A program made the translations under genes and the position numbers. From Amycolatopsis circi (GTDB lineage Bacteria > Actinomycetota > Actinomycetes > Mycobacteriales > Pseudonocardiaceae), in contig NZ_PQIA01000042.1 in the NCBI RefSeq assembly GCF_003385235.1, positions 1-61,755 on the forward strand: a stretch of DNA of 61,755 nucleotides. The letters are read 5' to 3'. Below the pieces are notes generated by a model. That model searched no databases. It was not told where the DNA came from and worked only from the letters and a program-made list of their open reading frames with translations. Below are positions 16,731 through 25,422 of the stretch, in pieces; positions within the stretch are counted from its first letter, which is position 1; each line of letters starts with the position of its first letter.

Positions 16731-17300
16731 ATGTCCGCGTCCACCACCCAGCCCATTCCGACTCCGCCGGAGGAACCCGCCGAAACCACGGCGGCGATGG
16801 GGCGGCTTCCGGAAGACCTCATCGCCGAACCCGCCGTCGAGGGCGATCTCACCGCTGAGCTGAACCAGGTCGCGCGGCCGTTCGGCAAGCCGACGCTCGT
16901 GCTCGCCGGGCTGTTCGTGCTGGCATTGGCGTTCGCTGGCGGCGCGTGGACGCACGCGGCGTTCGGTCCGTCGAGCAGTACTTCCAGCGCCCGTACGGCG
17001 TCTGGTCCAGGTGCCGGGGCTGGTTCGGGACAGCAGGGCGCGGGCGGCTTCGGCGGACGCACGGCAGGCGGTCGCGGGACGGTCGGCACCGTGGAGAAGG
17101 TCGACGGCAGCACGGTCACGTTGAAGACCGTACAGGGCAGCGAAGTCACAGTGTCCACTTCGGACAGCACGACGGTCGGCGTGACCCAGCCGGGCAAGCT
17201 CAGCGACCTCAAGCCGGGTCAGACGGTGACCGTCCAGGGCCGCACCGGATCGGACGGTTCGGTGACCGCTCAGGCGATCGTGGCGCAGCCGGGCCGTTAG
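16731..17300 (+). CDS. Membrane-anchored DUF5666-like protein linked to the exporter
   Basis: 189 residues: a ~60-residue cytoplasmic part, one membrane helix (LVLAGLFVLALAFAGGAWTH), a Gly/Ser linker, then a small beta-rich domain (GTVEKVDGSTVTLKTVQG ... LSDLKPGQTVTVQGRTG) of the type annotated DUF5666. It starts 7 nt after the permease stop, so it is probably co-transcribed and may assist the exporter outside the membrane. Its end is convergent with tspO; the two genes share 4 nt. Confidence 0.75.
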   Translation: MSASTTQPIPTPPEEPAETTAAMGRLPEDLIAEPAVEGDLTAELNQVARPFGKPTLVLAGLFVLALAFAGGAWTHAAFGPSSSTSSARTASGPGAGAGSGQQGAGGFGGRTAGGRGTVGTVEKVDGSTVTLKTVQGSEVTVSTSDSTTVGVTQPGKLSDLKPGQTVTVQGRTGSDGSVTAQAIVAQPGR

Positions 17301-17782
17301 GGAACGTCGTTGAGCGCGATGATCGCGACGTTCAGCGCGGTCGTGTAGAGCAGCCACGCCAGATACGGCACGAGCAGCAGCGCGGCGGTGCGGGAACGGC
17401 GGTAGAAAAGCGCGATCGTCACGATCACGGTGAAATCGAGCAGCACGATGTCCACGCACGCGACCTGCGTGGAGCCGCCCGCGAAAAACAGCGAGATCCA
17501 CATCAGGTTGAACAGCAGGCCGATGCCGTACGCGGCGAAGCCCTGGTTCTCGCCATCGGTGCGCCAATAAGTCCAGCCGGCGACGGCGAGCACGATGTAC
17601 AGGACTGTCCACACCGGACTGAACAGGGACGAGGGCGGGGCCCACTCCGGCAGCACGTACCGGTTGTAGGCGTCCGGCGCGGTCGTCGCAGCCAGCGCGC
17701 CTACCAGCGCGATGACGCCGACCAGCCCGAAGAACACCGCGAGCATCAGCCACGGGTTCCGGCGGTGTGTGGGCGCCGTCAC
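17297..17782 (-). CDS. tspO: TspO/MBR (tryptophan-rich sensory) family protein
   Basis: 161 residues and five predicted membrane helices, the usual size for the family. Typical features include a Pro/Trp-rich loop (LPEWAPPSSLFSPVWTVLYI) and aromatic-rich helices (WMISLFF-type WISLFFAGG). TspO proteins bind and in some cases degrade porphyrins. The gene is divergent from hemL, which fits a tetrapyrrole-related role. GTG 17782 follows GGAGGA closely; an ATG nine codons upstream (17809) lacks a ribosome binding site. Confidence 0.88.
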   Translation of the reverse strand: MTAPTHRRNPWLMLAVFFGLVGVIALVGALAATTAPDAYNRYVLPEWAPPSSLFSPVWTVLYIVLAVAGWTYWRTDGENQGFAAYGIGLLFNLMWISLFFAGGSTQVACVDIVLLDFTVIVTIALFYRRSRTAALLLVPYLAWLLYTTALNVAIIALNDVP

Positions 17783-17912
17783 GTCTCCTCCATGGCTCGC
17801 CCCGTCCATGCGCGCCCATCTTAAGAGCGAGTGGGCCGGTGTGCCGGGTGGCAATCGGGTGGCAGCTTGGGCGCCGCCGACACCCGAACGGAGGATTTGC
17901 GAGACTGGAGCG

Positions 17913-19217
17913 GTGAGCACTGGCACCGAGCAGTCCAAAGCATGGTTCGCACGCGCCAAGGCAGCCGTTCCGGGCGGGGTGAACTCGCCGGTGCGTGCCT
18001 TCAACTCGGTCGGCGGCACGCCGCGGTTCATGGTCCGCGGCGAGGGCCCGTATCTGTGGGACGCCGACGGCAACCGCTACGTCGACCTCGTCTCCTCGTG
18101 GGGCCCGATGATCCTCGGCCACGCGCACCCGAAGGTCGTGGCCGCCGCCCGCGCGGCCGCCGAGCACGGGCTTTCCTTCGGCACGCCGACGATCGGCGAG
18201 GTCGAACTGGCCGAGGAGATCATCGGCCGGGTCGGCCCAGTCGAGCAGGTCCGGCTGGTCAACTCCGGCACCGAAGCCACGATGAGCGCCATCCGGCTGG
18301 CTCGCGGGTTCACCGGCCGCGCGAAGATCGTGAAGTTCGCCGGCTGCTACCACGGGCACGTCGACGCGCTGCTCGCCGAAGCCGGTTCCGGCGTCGCGAC
18401 GCTTGGCCTGCCGACTTCGCCGGGCGTCACCGGCGCGCAGGCCGCGGACACGATTGTCTTGCCGTACAACGATCTTGACGCGCTCCGGAAGTCCTTCGCG
18501 GAGAACGAGGGCCAGATCGCCGCGGTGATCACCGAAGCGGCCGCGGGCAACATGGGCGCGGTGCCGCCGGACGCGGGCTTCAACGCCGCACTGCGGGACA
18601 TCGCGCACGAAAACGGCGCGCTGCTGATCATGGACGAGGTGATGACCGGCTTCCGCGTCTCGCGCGCCGGCTGGTTCGGCCTCGAAGGCGTGGCAGGCGA
18701 CCTCTACACGTTCGGCAAGGTGATGTCCGGAGGGCTGCCCGCCGCGGCGTTCGGCGGCCGCGCGGACATCATGGCGAAGCTCGCGCCCGGCGGTCCCGTC
18801 TACCAGGCAGGCACGCTGTCCGGTAACCCCGTCGCGGTCGCCGCCGGTCTCACCGCGCTGCGCGAAGCCGACGACGCTGTGTACGCGAAGCTCGACGCCA
18901 ACGCGAAGCGCCTCGGCGGGCTTTTCGAGAAGGCGCTCAGCGAAGCGGGCGTCACGCACACTGTGCAGTACGCGGGCAACCTCTTGAGCATCTTCTTCAC
19001 CGACAAGCCCGTACGCACCTACGCGGACGCGCAGGCCTCCGAGACGTGGCGCTTCCCGGCGTTCTTCCACGCGCTGCTCGAGGCGGGCGTGTACCCGCCA
19101 CCGAGCGCGTACGAGGTGTACTTCGTGAACGCCGCGATGGACGACGAAGCGTTCGCCGTCATCGAAGCCGCGCTTCCGGCGGCGGCGCGCGCGGCGGCTG
19201 AGGCGGTTCGCCCGTGA
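17913..19217 (+). CDS. hemL: Glutamate-1-semialdehyde 2,1-aminomutase
   Basis: A PLP enzyme making 5-aminolevulinate from the HemA product. 434 residues. KAAVPGGVNSPVRAF lies near the N-terminus, VNSGTEATMSAIRLARG binds the PLP phosphate, EAAAGNMGAVPPDAGF and LIMDEVMTGFR are conserved, and the Schiff-base Lys (about 268) is in YTFGKVMSGGLPAAA. The GTG start has GGAG only 2 nt away and a GAGACT hexamer 6 nt away, so leaderless initiation is possible. The stop overlaps the next gene. Confidence 0.96.
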   Translation: MSTGTEQSKAWFARAKAAVPGGVNSPVRAFNSVGGTPRFMVRGEGPYLWDADGNRYVDLVSSWGPMILGHAHPKVVAAARAAAEHGLSFGTPTIGEVELAEEIIGRVGPVEQVRLVNSGTEATMSAIRLARGFTGRAKIVKFAGCYHGHVDALLAEAGSGVATLGLPTSPGVTGAQAADTIVLPYNDLDALRKSFAENEGQIAAVITEAAAGNMGAVPPDAGFNAALRDIAHENGALLIMDEVMTGFRVSRAGWFGLEGVAGDLYTFGKVMSGGLPAAAFGGRADIMAKLAPGGPVYQAGTLSGNPVAVAAGLTALREADDAVYAKLDANAKRLGGLFEKALSEAGVTHTVQYAGNLLSIFFTDKPVRTYADAQASETWRFPAFFHALLEAGVYPPPSAYEVYFVNAAMDDEAFAVIEAALPAAARAAAEAVRP

Positions 19218-19840
19218 CCACCGTTGTCCACATGCTGCGGCACGGCGAGGTCCACAACCCGGAGAAGATCCTCTACGGGCGGCTGCCAAACTTCCGGCTT
19301 TCGGAGCGCGGGCAGCGCCAGGCGCTCACTGTCGCCGAGGCGGTCGCTGGGCACGACCTCGCGTACGTCGTCGCTTCGCCGCTTCAGCGCGCGCAGGAGA
19401 CCGCGGCACCCATCGCGGGCGCGCACCGTCTCGACATCGCTACTGACGAAGGTCTCATCGAAGCGGCGAACGTCTTCGAAGGCCAGCGCGTGGCGGTGGG
19501 CGACGGCGCGCTGCGGCAGCCGAAAGCGTGGCCGCACCTGGTGAATCCGTTCAAGCCGTCGTGGGGCGAGCCGTACGTCGAGATCGCGCACCGCATGCTC
19601 GGCGCGGTGCACCGTGCGCGCGTAAAGGCCGAAGGGCGCGAAGCGCTGTGCGTGTCGCACCAGCTGCCGATCTGGACGCTTCGCCGGTTCCTCGAAGCGA
19701 AGCGGCTGTGGCACGACCCGCGCCAGCGGCAGTGCTCGCTCGCGTCGCTCACCAGCCTGGTGTTCGACGGCGAAGAGCTGCTGGAGATCGTCTACAGCGA
19801 ACCCGCGGGCACGACCGACCCCAAGGTGACCGGCGCATGA
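19214..19840 (+). CDS. Histidine phosphatase family protein (phosphoglycerate-mutase-like)
   Basis: 208 residues. The phosphohistidine motif is HMLRHGEVHNPE near residue 8, the second Arg/substrate region is VVASPLQRAQETAAPI, and the second catalytic His is in ALCVSHQLPIW near residue 140. The substrate is unknown. A phosphoglycerate-mutase-like gene occupies the same place between hemL and the thioredoxin gene in Mycobacterium. It overlaps hemL and resA by 4 nt on each side. Confidence 0.85.
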   Translation: MTTVVHMLRHGEVHNPEKILYGRLPNFRLSERGQRQALTVAEAVAGHDLAYVVASPLQRAQETAAPIAGAHRLDIATDEGLIEAANVFEGQRVAVGDGALRQPKAWPHLVNPFKPSWGEPYVEIAHRMLGAVHRARVKAEGREALCVSHQLPIWTLRRFLEAKRLWHDPRQRQCSLASLTSLVFDGEELLEIVYSEPAGTTDPKVTGA

Positions 19841-20418
19841 AACGGCGGCTGCTCGGGATGCTGACGGCCGCCGCGCTGGTCGTGACGGGCTGCTCGACCG
19901 GCAAGGACGCGGTCGTCTCGGGCGGCACCTTCACCTTCGTCTCGCCCGGCGGCAAGGTCGACATCACCTACCCGGTGAACGAGCGCCAACAGGCCCCGAC
20001 GCTGGCCGGCGACGACCTGATGCACGAGGGCAAACAGCTCTCGATCGCGGACTTCCCCGGCAAGGCGCTGGTGATCAACCTGTGGGGCCAGTGGTGCGGC
20101 CCGTGCCGTGCCGAAGCGCCGGAACTGGAGACCGCGAGCAAGCAGATGGCCCCGCTCGGCGCCCAGGTGATCGGACTCGACGTCCGCGATCCGGCGCGCG
20201 ATGTGGCCCAGGACTTCGTGCGCGACCGCGGCCTCACGTACCCGTCGATCTGGGACCCGTCCGGGCGCGTGCTGCTGCAGCTGGCGGGGTATCCGCGCAA
20301 CATCATCCCGTCGACGCTGGTGCTCGATAAGCAGCACCGGGTGGCGGCGGTGTTCCTGCGGCAGGTGCTGGCCTCGGACCTGGTTCCGGTGGTGCAGCGG
20401 CTGAGCGCAGAGAAGTAG
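19837..20418 (+). CDS. resA: ResA-like thioredoxin lipoprotein (cytochrome c maturation)
   Basis: 193 residues starting with a lipoprotein signal peptide (MKRRLLGMLTAAALVVTGCS; lipobox VTGC). The thioredoxin fold carries NLWGQWCGPCRAEAPEL with the WCGPC active site, and the cis-Pro is in RNIIPSTLVLD. It would reduce apocytochrome c haem-binding cysteines outside the membrane, with electrons from CcdA. The start overlaps the upstream gene by 4 nt. It is followed by two family R palindromes before ccdA. Confidence 0.92.
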   Translation: MKRRLLGMLTAAALVVTGCSTGKDAVVSGGTFTFVSPGGKVDITYPVNERQQAPTLAGDDLMHEGKQLSIADFPGKALVINLWGQWCGPCRAEAPELETASKQMAPLGAQVIGLDVRDPARDVAQDFVRDRGLTYPSIWDPSGRVLLQLAGYPRNIIPSTLVLDKQHRVAAVFLRQVLASDLVPVVQRLSAEK

Positions 20419-20419
20419 C

Positions 20420-20465
20420 CTCGTGAGTGCTGGTGCCGGTTAGAACCGGCATAAACACTCACGAG
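20420..20465. repeat. Family R palindrome, copy R3
   Basis: A 46-nt copy beginning 1 nt after the resA stop, with core CCGGTTAGAACCGG and intact outer arms. Inner flanks (CTGGTG versus ATAAAC) are partly mismatched. Confidence 0.88.
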
Positions 20466-20541
20466 ACCCGAGTACCGCCCTTGCCGCACGGGCAGGCTCT
20501 GCCAGGCGAGGCGCAGACGTGCCCTTCCCCTGGCCTGGCTT

Positions 20542-20587
20542 CTCGTGAGTGGCGATGCCGGTTAGAACCGGCATCGCCACTCACGAG
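20542..20587. repeat. Family R palindrome, copy R4 (perfect)
   Basis: A perfect 22-bp inverted repeat around AG, 76 nt downstream of R3 and in the same orientation (core GGTTAGAACC). The pair forms a tandem hairpin array between resA and ccdA. Confidence 0.92.
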
Positions 20588-20668
20588 GGGCCAGGACCAA
20601 GGTCCCGGCCCCGCTGTGGCGTAGGTCCTGTGAGAAGGCCCCGCCCGCCTCACGTCCAGCTCACTGCC

Positions 20669-20674
20669 TACTCT
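20669..20674 (+). promoter_or_regulatory. Leaderless-type -10 hexamer TACTCT for ccdA
   Basis: TACTCT ends 7 nt before GTG 20682, with no ribosome binding site. It suggests the ccdA-resB-ccsB unit has its own promoter downstream of the R3/R4 palindromes. Confidence 0.55.
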
Positions 20675-20681
20675 CAAGTGC

Positions 20682-21455
20682 GTGAACTCCGTGTCCGAGC
20701 TGGCGCTCTCCGGGCCGCTGCTGCTCGCCGCGGGTGTTGCGCTGCTGGCCGGGGCCATCTCGTTCGCGTCGCCGTGCGTGGTGCCGCTCGTGCCCGGGTA
20801 CCTCGCCTACCTCGCGGCTCTCGTCGGCGCGGACGCCCCGGCGGTGCGCGACGGCGAGGAGCGCAAGAAAGGCCGCTACGCCGTCCTCGGCGCGGCGGGC
20901 CTGTTCGTGCTCGGGTTCACCGTGGTGTTCGTCGCGACCATGGGCACGCTGGTCTGGCTCGCGAACACCTTGCTGGTCAACGAGGATCTGCTGCAGCGCA
21001 TCGGCGGCATCCTCACCATCCTCATGAGCCTGGTCTTCATCGGCTGGATCCCGGGGCTGCAGCGCGAGGTCCGCTCGCACCGCGTGCCCGGCGGCGGCCT
21101 GTGGGGCGCTCCGGTGCTCGGCGCGGTGTTCGGGCTCGGCTGGACGCCGTGCATCGGGCCCACGCTGTCCGCCGTCACGAGCCTCGCCAGCGCGACCGGC
21201 GGGGCTGCGGTGCGCGGGTACGTGCTGGTGCTCGTTTACTGCCTCGGCCTCGGCGTCCCGTTCCTGCTGATCGCGCTCGGCGCCCGCTGGGCCGTGCGCG
21301 CCACCGACTGGCTTCGCCGCAACGGCCGCCGCGTGCAGATCTTCGGCGGGGCGCTGCTGATGGTGGTCGGCATCCTGCTGGTCACCGGTCTGTGGGGAGA
21401 CGTCATGGGCTGGCTCCGCAACTCCGTCGCCTCCGATCTCGAGCTGCCGTTGTGA
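20682..21455 (+). CDS. ccdA: CcdA-type thiol-disulfide membrane transporter
   Basis: 257 residues and about six membrane helices of the DsbD/CcdA family. The first redox Cys is in ISFASPCVVPLVPGYL (helix 1) and the second in FGLGWTPCIGPTLSAV. It carries electrons from cytosolic thioredoxin across the membrane to ResA. The start is GTG 20682 (leaderless -10 at 7 nt) or GTG 20691. The stop overlaps resB by 4 nt. Confidence 0.92.
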   Translation: MNSVSELALSGPLLLAAGVALLAGAISFASPCVVPLVPGYLAYLAALVGADAPAVRDGEERKKGRYAVLGAAGLFVLGFTVVFVATMGTLVWLANTLLVNEDLLQRIGGILTILMSLVFIGWIPGLQREVRSHRVPGGGLWGAPVLGAVFGLGWTPCIGPTLSAVTSLASATGGAAVRGYVLVLVYCLGLGVPFLLIALGARWAVRATDWLRRNGRRVQIFGGALLMVVGILLVTGLWGDVMGWLRNSVASDLELPL

Positions 21456-23056
21456 CCACTACCGAAGCGCCCCCGAAGAACCCTCAGCCGTACCGGCCGT
21501 CCCCGGCCAAGCAGTTCCTGGCTTTCCTGCGCAACACCTGGCGCGGCCTGACGTCCATGCGCACCGCGCTGGTGCTGCTGTTCCTGCTGGCGCTCGCCGC
21601 GCTGCCCGGCGCTCTGCTGCCGCAGCGGCGGCTGAACGCGCCGAAGGTCGACGAGTACATCAGCGCACACGGCTGGTGGGGTTCGCTGCTCGACAAGCTG
21701 GAGTTCTACGACGTCTACTCCAGCGTCTGGTTCTCCGCGATCTACCTGCTGCTGATGATCTCGCTGATCGGCTGCCTCACGCCGCGCAGCTTCGAGTACC
21801 TCAAGCAGATGCGGGCCAAGCCGGTGCTGACGCCGCGCAACCTCGCGCGCATGCCGCACCACCGGATCGCCCGCACCGCGCGCACGCCGGAGACGATCCG
21901 CGAGGACGTGCGCAAGCAGCTGTCCGGCTGGCGGCGCATCGAGCGCGAGGAGGACGGCGGCGGGTTCAGCATCTCGGCCGAACGCGGCTACCTGCGCGAG
22001 ACCGGCAATCTGCTCTTCCACTTCGGCATGCTCGGCCTGATCATCTTCTTCGCGCTCGGCAAGCTCTACAGCTACGAGGGCCAGGTCATCGTGCAGGCCA
22101 ACGGCGGCCAGTTCTGCAACTCGGGCATCTACAACTACGACTCGTTCGAGGCCGGGCTGCGCATCGACGGCACCGACCTCGACCCGTTCTGCGTGAAGGT
22201 CAACGACTTCACCGCCCGCTACACCGCCACCAACCAGGCCGACTACTACCACTCGCACATCGAGTACCAGTCCGGCGAAGACCTGCGGACGGGCACGTGG
22301 AAGCCCTACGACCTCGAGGTCAACGAGCCGCTGCGGACCGTCGGAGACCGGGTTTACCTGCTCGGCAACGGCTACTCGCCGCAGTTCACGGTGACCTTCC
22401 CGAACGGCGAGAAGCGCACCCAGAACACCCAGTGGATGTTCACCAATCCGTCGACGATGCTGTCCGAGGGCGCGACGAAGTTCGACCAGCCCGGCGTCAC
22501 CGACGAGGTCCAGCGGCGCACCAAGCAGCTCGCGATCACCGGCCTCTTCGCGCCGTCTTCGTTCATCCACGGCGGCGTGCTCACCTCGACCGCGCCGCAG
22601 CTGAACAACCCGATGGTCGCGGTCGACGTGCTGCGCGGCGACCTCGGCCTCGACGCGGGCCGCGGCCAGTCGGTGTTCTCGGTCGACCAGTCCCGCGTCC
22701 AGGACGGCCGGCTCAAGCGGGTCGCCCGCAAGAACCTCGCGGTCGGCCAGGAACTGACGCTCGACGACGGCACGAAGGTGCGTTTCGACGGCGTCAACAA
22801 ATGGGTCAACCTGCAGATCTCGCACGATCCGACGCAGGGCTTCGTGCTCGGCTTCGCGATCGTGATGTTCGCCGGACTCGGCGCGTCGCTGCTGGTCAAG
22901 CGGCGTCGCGTGTGGGTGCGGGTGCGGCCGGGCAAGGACGAGAGCGCGAGTACCGTGATCGAGGTCGCGGGGCTCGCGCGCACGGATCAAGCCGGATACG
23001 GCGAGGAATTCCAGCGGATCAGCGAACGGCTGGTCACGGGCCGGAAGGGCAGCTGA
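21452..23056 (+). CDS. resB: Cytochrome c biogenesis protein ResB
   Basis: 534 residues. An N-terminal membrane domain (FLRNTWRGLTSMRTALVLLF, WFSAIYLLLMISLIGCLTPR, ETGNLLFHFGMLGLIIFFAL) is followed by a large extracytoplasmic ResB domain and a final helix (GFVLGFAIVMFAGLGASLLV) before a basic C-terminal tail. With CcsB it forms the system II haem lyase. The GTG at 21452 overlaps the ccdA stop. Family length is about 500-550, so it is complete. Confidence 0.93.
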   Translation: MTTTEAPPKNPQPYRPSPAKQFLAFLRNTWRGLTSMRTALVLLFLLALAALPGALLPQRRLNAPKVDEYISAHGWWGSLLDKLEFYDVYSSVWFSAIYLLLMISLIGCLTPRSFEYLKQMRAKPVLTPRNLARMPHHRIARTARTPETIREDVRKQLSGWRRIEREEDGGGFSISAERGYLRETGNLLFHFGMLGLIIFFALGKLYSYEGQVIVQANGGQFCNSGIYNYDSFEAGLRIDGTDLDPFCVKVNDFTARYTATNQADYYHSHIEYQSGEDLRTGTWKPYDLEVNEPLRTVGDRVYLLGNGYSPQFTVTFPNGEKRTQNTQWMFTNPSTMLSEGATKFDQPGVTDEVQRRTKQLAITGLFAPSSFIHGGVLTSTAPQLNNPMVAVDVLRGDLGLDAGRGQSVFSVDQSRVQDGRLKRVARKNLAVGQELTLDDGTKVRFDGVNKWVNLQISHDPTQGFVLGFAIVMFAGLGASLLVKRRRVWVRVRPGKDESASTVIEVAGLARTDQAGYGEEFQRISERLVTGRKGS

Positions 23057-23059
23057 GGC

Positions 23060-24052
23060 ATGGAAATCAACGAGACTCTCTCGCAGTACAGCGACCTGCT
23101 GTACACGACGACAGTGGCGATTTACGTGCTGGCGCTGCTGTTTACGTTGTTCGAGCAGGCGTTCGGGGCCAAGGGCCGTCTCGCCGCCGAGCGCAGCCGC
23201 AAGCGCGTGCTGGTCGGCGCGGGCGGGCCGGACTCCGACGACGCCGGCATCGAGGACGGCGACGCACCTGTCGAGCCCGAAGCCCCGCGCGCGGTCGGCC
23301 GCGCCGAGCGGATCGGCCGGATGGGCGCGGCGCTGCTCGTGCTCGGCGCGCTGCTGCAGTTGTCGGCGATCGTGCTGCGCGGACTCGCGGTGCACCGCGC
23401 GCCGTGGGGCAACATGTACGAGTACGGCATGGCGGTCACCTTCATCACCGTCGTCGCGTGGCTCGTGGTGATCAAGAAGTTCCCGGTCCGCCACCTCACC
23501 GGCTTCCTGCTGCTGCCCGTCGTGATCCTGATGTTCATCAACGGCACGATGCTGTACACGGTGGCCGCGCCGGTCGTGCCCGCGCTGCAGTCGTACTGGC
23601 TCTACATCCACGTCTCGGCCGCGATCATCGGCTCCGGCGTGTTCCTGGTGCCGGGCGTGGCGAGCGTGCTGTACCTCTTCCGCACCGCGCACGACCGCGA
23701 CCCGGCCAAGTTCGCCAGGTTCGGCCCGAAGCTGCCCGCCGCCGACGTGCTCGACCGGATCGCCTACCGCGCCACCATCGTCGCGTTCCCGATCTTCACC
23801 TTCGGCGTGCTGTGCGGCGCGGTGTGGGCCGAGGCCGCGTGGGGCCGGTTCTGGGGCTGGGACCCGAAGGAGACCGTCGCGTTCATCGCGTGGGTCGTCT
23901 ACGCGGCATATCTGCACTCCCGCGCCACCGCGGGCTGGCGCGGGACGCGCGCGGCGGTGATCAACATCGTCGGGTTCTCGGTGACGATCTTCAACCTGTT
24001 CTTCGTCAACCTGGTTACCGCCGGACTGCATTCCTACGCCGGAGTGAGCTGA
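23060..24052 (+). CDS. ccsB: Cytochrome c biogenesis protein CcsB (CcsA/ResC family)
   Basis: 330 residues and about eight membrane helices. It carries the tryptophan-rich WWD haem-handling motif (WGRFWGWDPKETVAFIAW) and flanking His residues (LYIHVSAAIIGSG, YAAYLHSRAT) that would ligand haem. A ~60-residue charged insert (residues ~40-85) follows the first helix. ATG 23060 is 3 nt after resB. The ResB-CcsB pair attaches haem to CXXCH motifs of c-type cytochromes. Confidence 0.95.
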   Translation: MEINETLSQYSDLLYTTTVAIYVLALLFTLFEQAFGAKGRLAAERSRKRVLVGAGGPDSDDAGIEDGDAPVEPEAPRAVGRAERIGRMGAALLVLGALLQLSAIVLRGLAVHRAPWGNMYEYGMAVTFITVVAWLVVIKKFPVRHLTGFLLLPVVILMFINGTMLYTVAAPVVPALQSYWLYIHVSAAIIGSGVFLVPGVASVLYLFRTAHDRDPAKFARFGPKLPAADVLDRIAYRATIVAFPIFTFGVLCGAVWAEAAWGRFWGWDPKETVAFIAWVVYAAYLHSRATAGWRGTRAAVINIVGFSVTIFNLFFVNLVTAGLHSYAGVS

Positions 24053-24138
24053 GCCGGGGGGTCCACCGCCCGGACTGGGCCTCGGGCGACTACCGTCGTC
24101 GCCAGGGGCCCTTCGACGTACCCGGGAGGTAGGCAACG

Positions 24139-25422
24139 GTGACCGGACCCAGTGAAGAGACTGCCGGCGAACAGCAGTCCGAGCAGGCCCAGGAACCGGC
24201 TGCCATGTTCTCCGAGGAACGCACCGATTCGACGCCGCATCCCGGCACCGGGCCGTACGACGCGCAGCCGACACAGGTCGTCGACCCGCCGCCGCAGGGG
24301 GCCTATCAGCCGCTGCCGCAGCCGGGCGGCTACCAGCCGCACTACGACCAGAACCTGCCGCCGTTGCAGCCTCCCGCGCAGCCGCAGCCGCAGTATCCCG
24401 CGCCGGGTGGGTACCAGCAGCCGCCTGCCGCTCCGGCCGGCACGCCGGTTCCCGCTCCGGGTGCCGTTCCCGTGGCGCAAGGACTGCCGCAGCCAGCGTC
24501 CGGTGCTGATGAGTTGGCGACCGCGCACCTGGTGAAGCAGCAGAAGCGGACGCCGCAGTCGGGCTGGCGCAAGGCGGTGTACCTGGGCACCGGCAAGCTG
24601 GTGAACCCGGGGGAGAGCCCCGCGGACACGCGACGGCGCGAGCTGATCGCGCGCGTCAACCAGCCGTTGCGCGGGTGCTACAAGATCGCGATGCTGAGCC
24701 TCAAGGGCGGCGTCGGCAAGACCACTACGACGACCACGCTCGGCGCGACTTTCGCCTCGCTGCGAGGCGACCGGGTGGTGGCGGTGGACGCTAACCCGGA
24801 CCGCGGGACGTTGTCGCAGAAGATCGCTATCGAGACCACTGCGACTGTGCGGCATCTGCTGCGCGACGCGGACAAGATCACGCGTTACAGCGACGTCCGG
24901 TCGTATACGTCACAGGGGTCGAGCCGGTTGGAAATCCTGGCCAGCGAACAGGATCCGGCGGTGTCGGAGGCGTTCTCCGAGAATGACTATCGGCGGACTG
25001 TGAACCTGCTGGAGCACTTTTACAACATCGTGCTCACTGACTGCGGCACCGGTTTGATGCATTCGGCGATGAAGGGCGTTCTCGACGTCGCGGATTCGCT
25101 CGTGGTGGTGTCGTCTGGGTCGGTTGACGGGGCGCGTAGTGCGTCGGCGACGTTGGACTGGCTTGAGGCGCATGGGTATGGCGACCTGGTTAAGCGGTCG
25201 GTTGTGGTGATCAACTCGGTGCGGCCTAAGGGCAGTTCGGTGGATTTGGACAAGCTGGCGGCGCACTTTGGGGCCAAGGTGCGGTCGGTGTGCCGGATTC
25301 CGTTCGATGCGCATTTGGAAGAGGGCGCGGAGATCGAGTTGGAACGGCTTGGCGGGGATACGAGGCTTGCGTTGTTGGAGTTGGCTGCGACTGTGGCTGA
25401 CGGGTTTGGGGGACGGGTTTAG
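24139..25422 (+). CDS. EspI/MinD-like P-loop ATPase with Pro/Gln-rich N-terminus
   Basis: 427 residues. Residues ~1-135 are Pro/Gln-rich and probably disordered. The ATPase domain begins near residue 175: deviant Walker A SLKGGVGKTTTTTTLGA (~189), switch region VVAVDANPDRGTLSQK, and VLTDCGTGLMHSAMKG. This architecture is that of EspI-like proteins linked to type VII secretion and of MinD/ParA relatives. No ESX gene is nearby, and a MinD-like gene follows the ccs genes in Mycobacterium too. GTG 24139 follows GGGAGGT. The last ~120 codons shift to G/T-rich third positions. Confidence 0.82.
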   Translation: MTGPSEETAGEQQSEQAQEPAAMFSEERTDSTPHPGTGPYDAQPTQVVDPPPQGAYQPLPQPGGYQPHYDQNLPPLQPPAQPQPQYPAPGGYQQPPAAPAGTPVPAPGAVPVAQGLPQPASGADELATAHLVKQQKRTPQSGWRKAVYLGTGKLVNPGESPADTRRRELIARVNQPLRGCYKIAMLSLKGGVGKTTTTTTLGATFASLRGDRVVAVDANPDRGTLSQKIAIETTATVRHLLRDADKITRYSDVRSYTSQGSSRLEILASEQDPAVSEAFSENDYRRTVNLLEHFYNIVLTDCGTGLMHSAMKGVLDVADSLVVVSSGSVDGARSASATLDWLEAHGYGDLVKRSVVVINSVRPKGSSVDLDKLAAHFGAKVRSVCRIPFDAHLEEGAEIELERLGGDTRLALLELAATVADGFGGRV

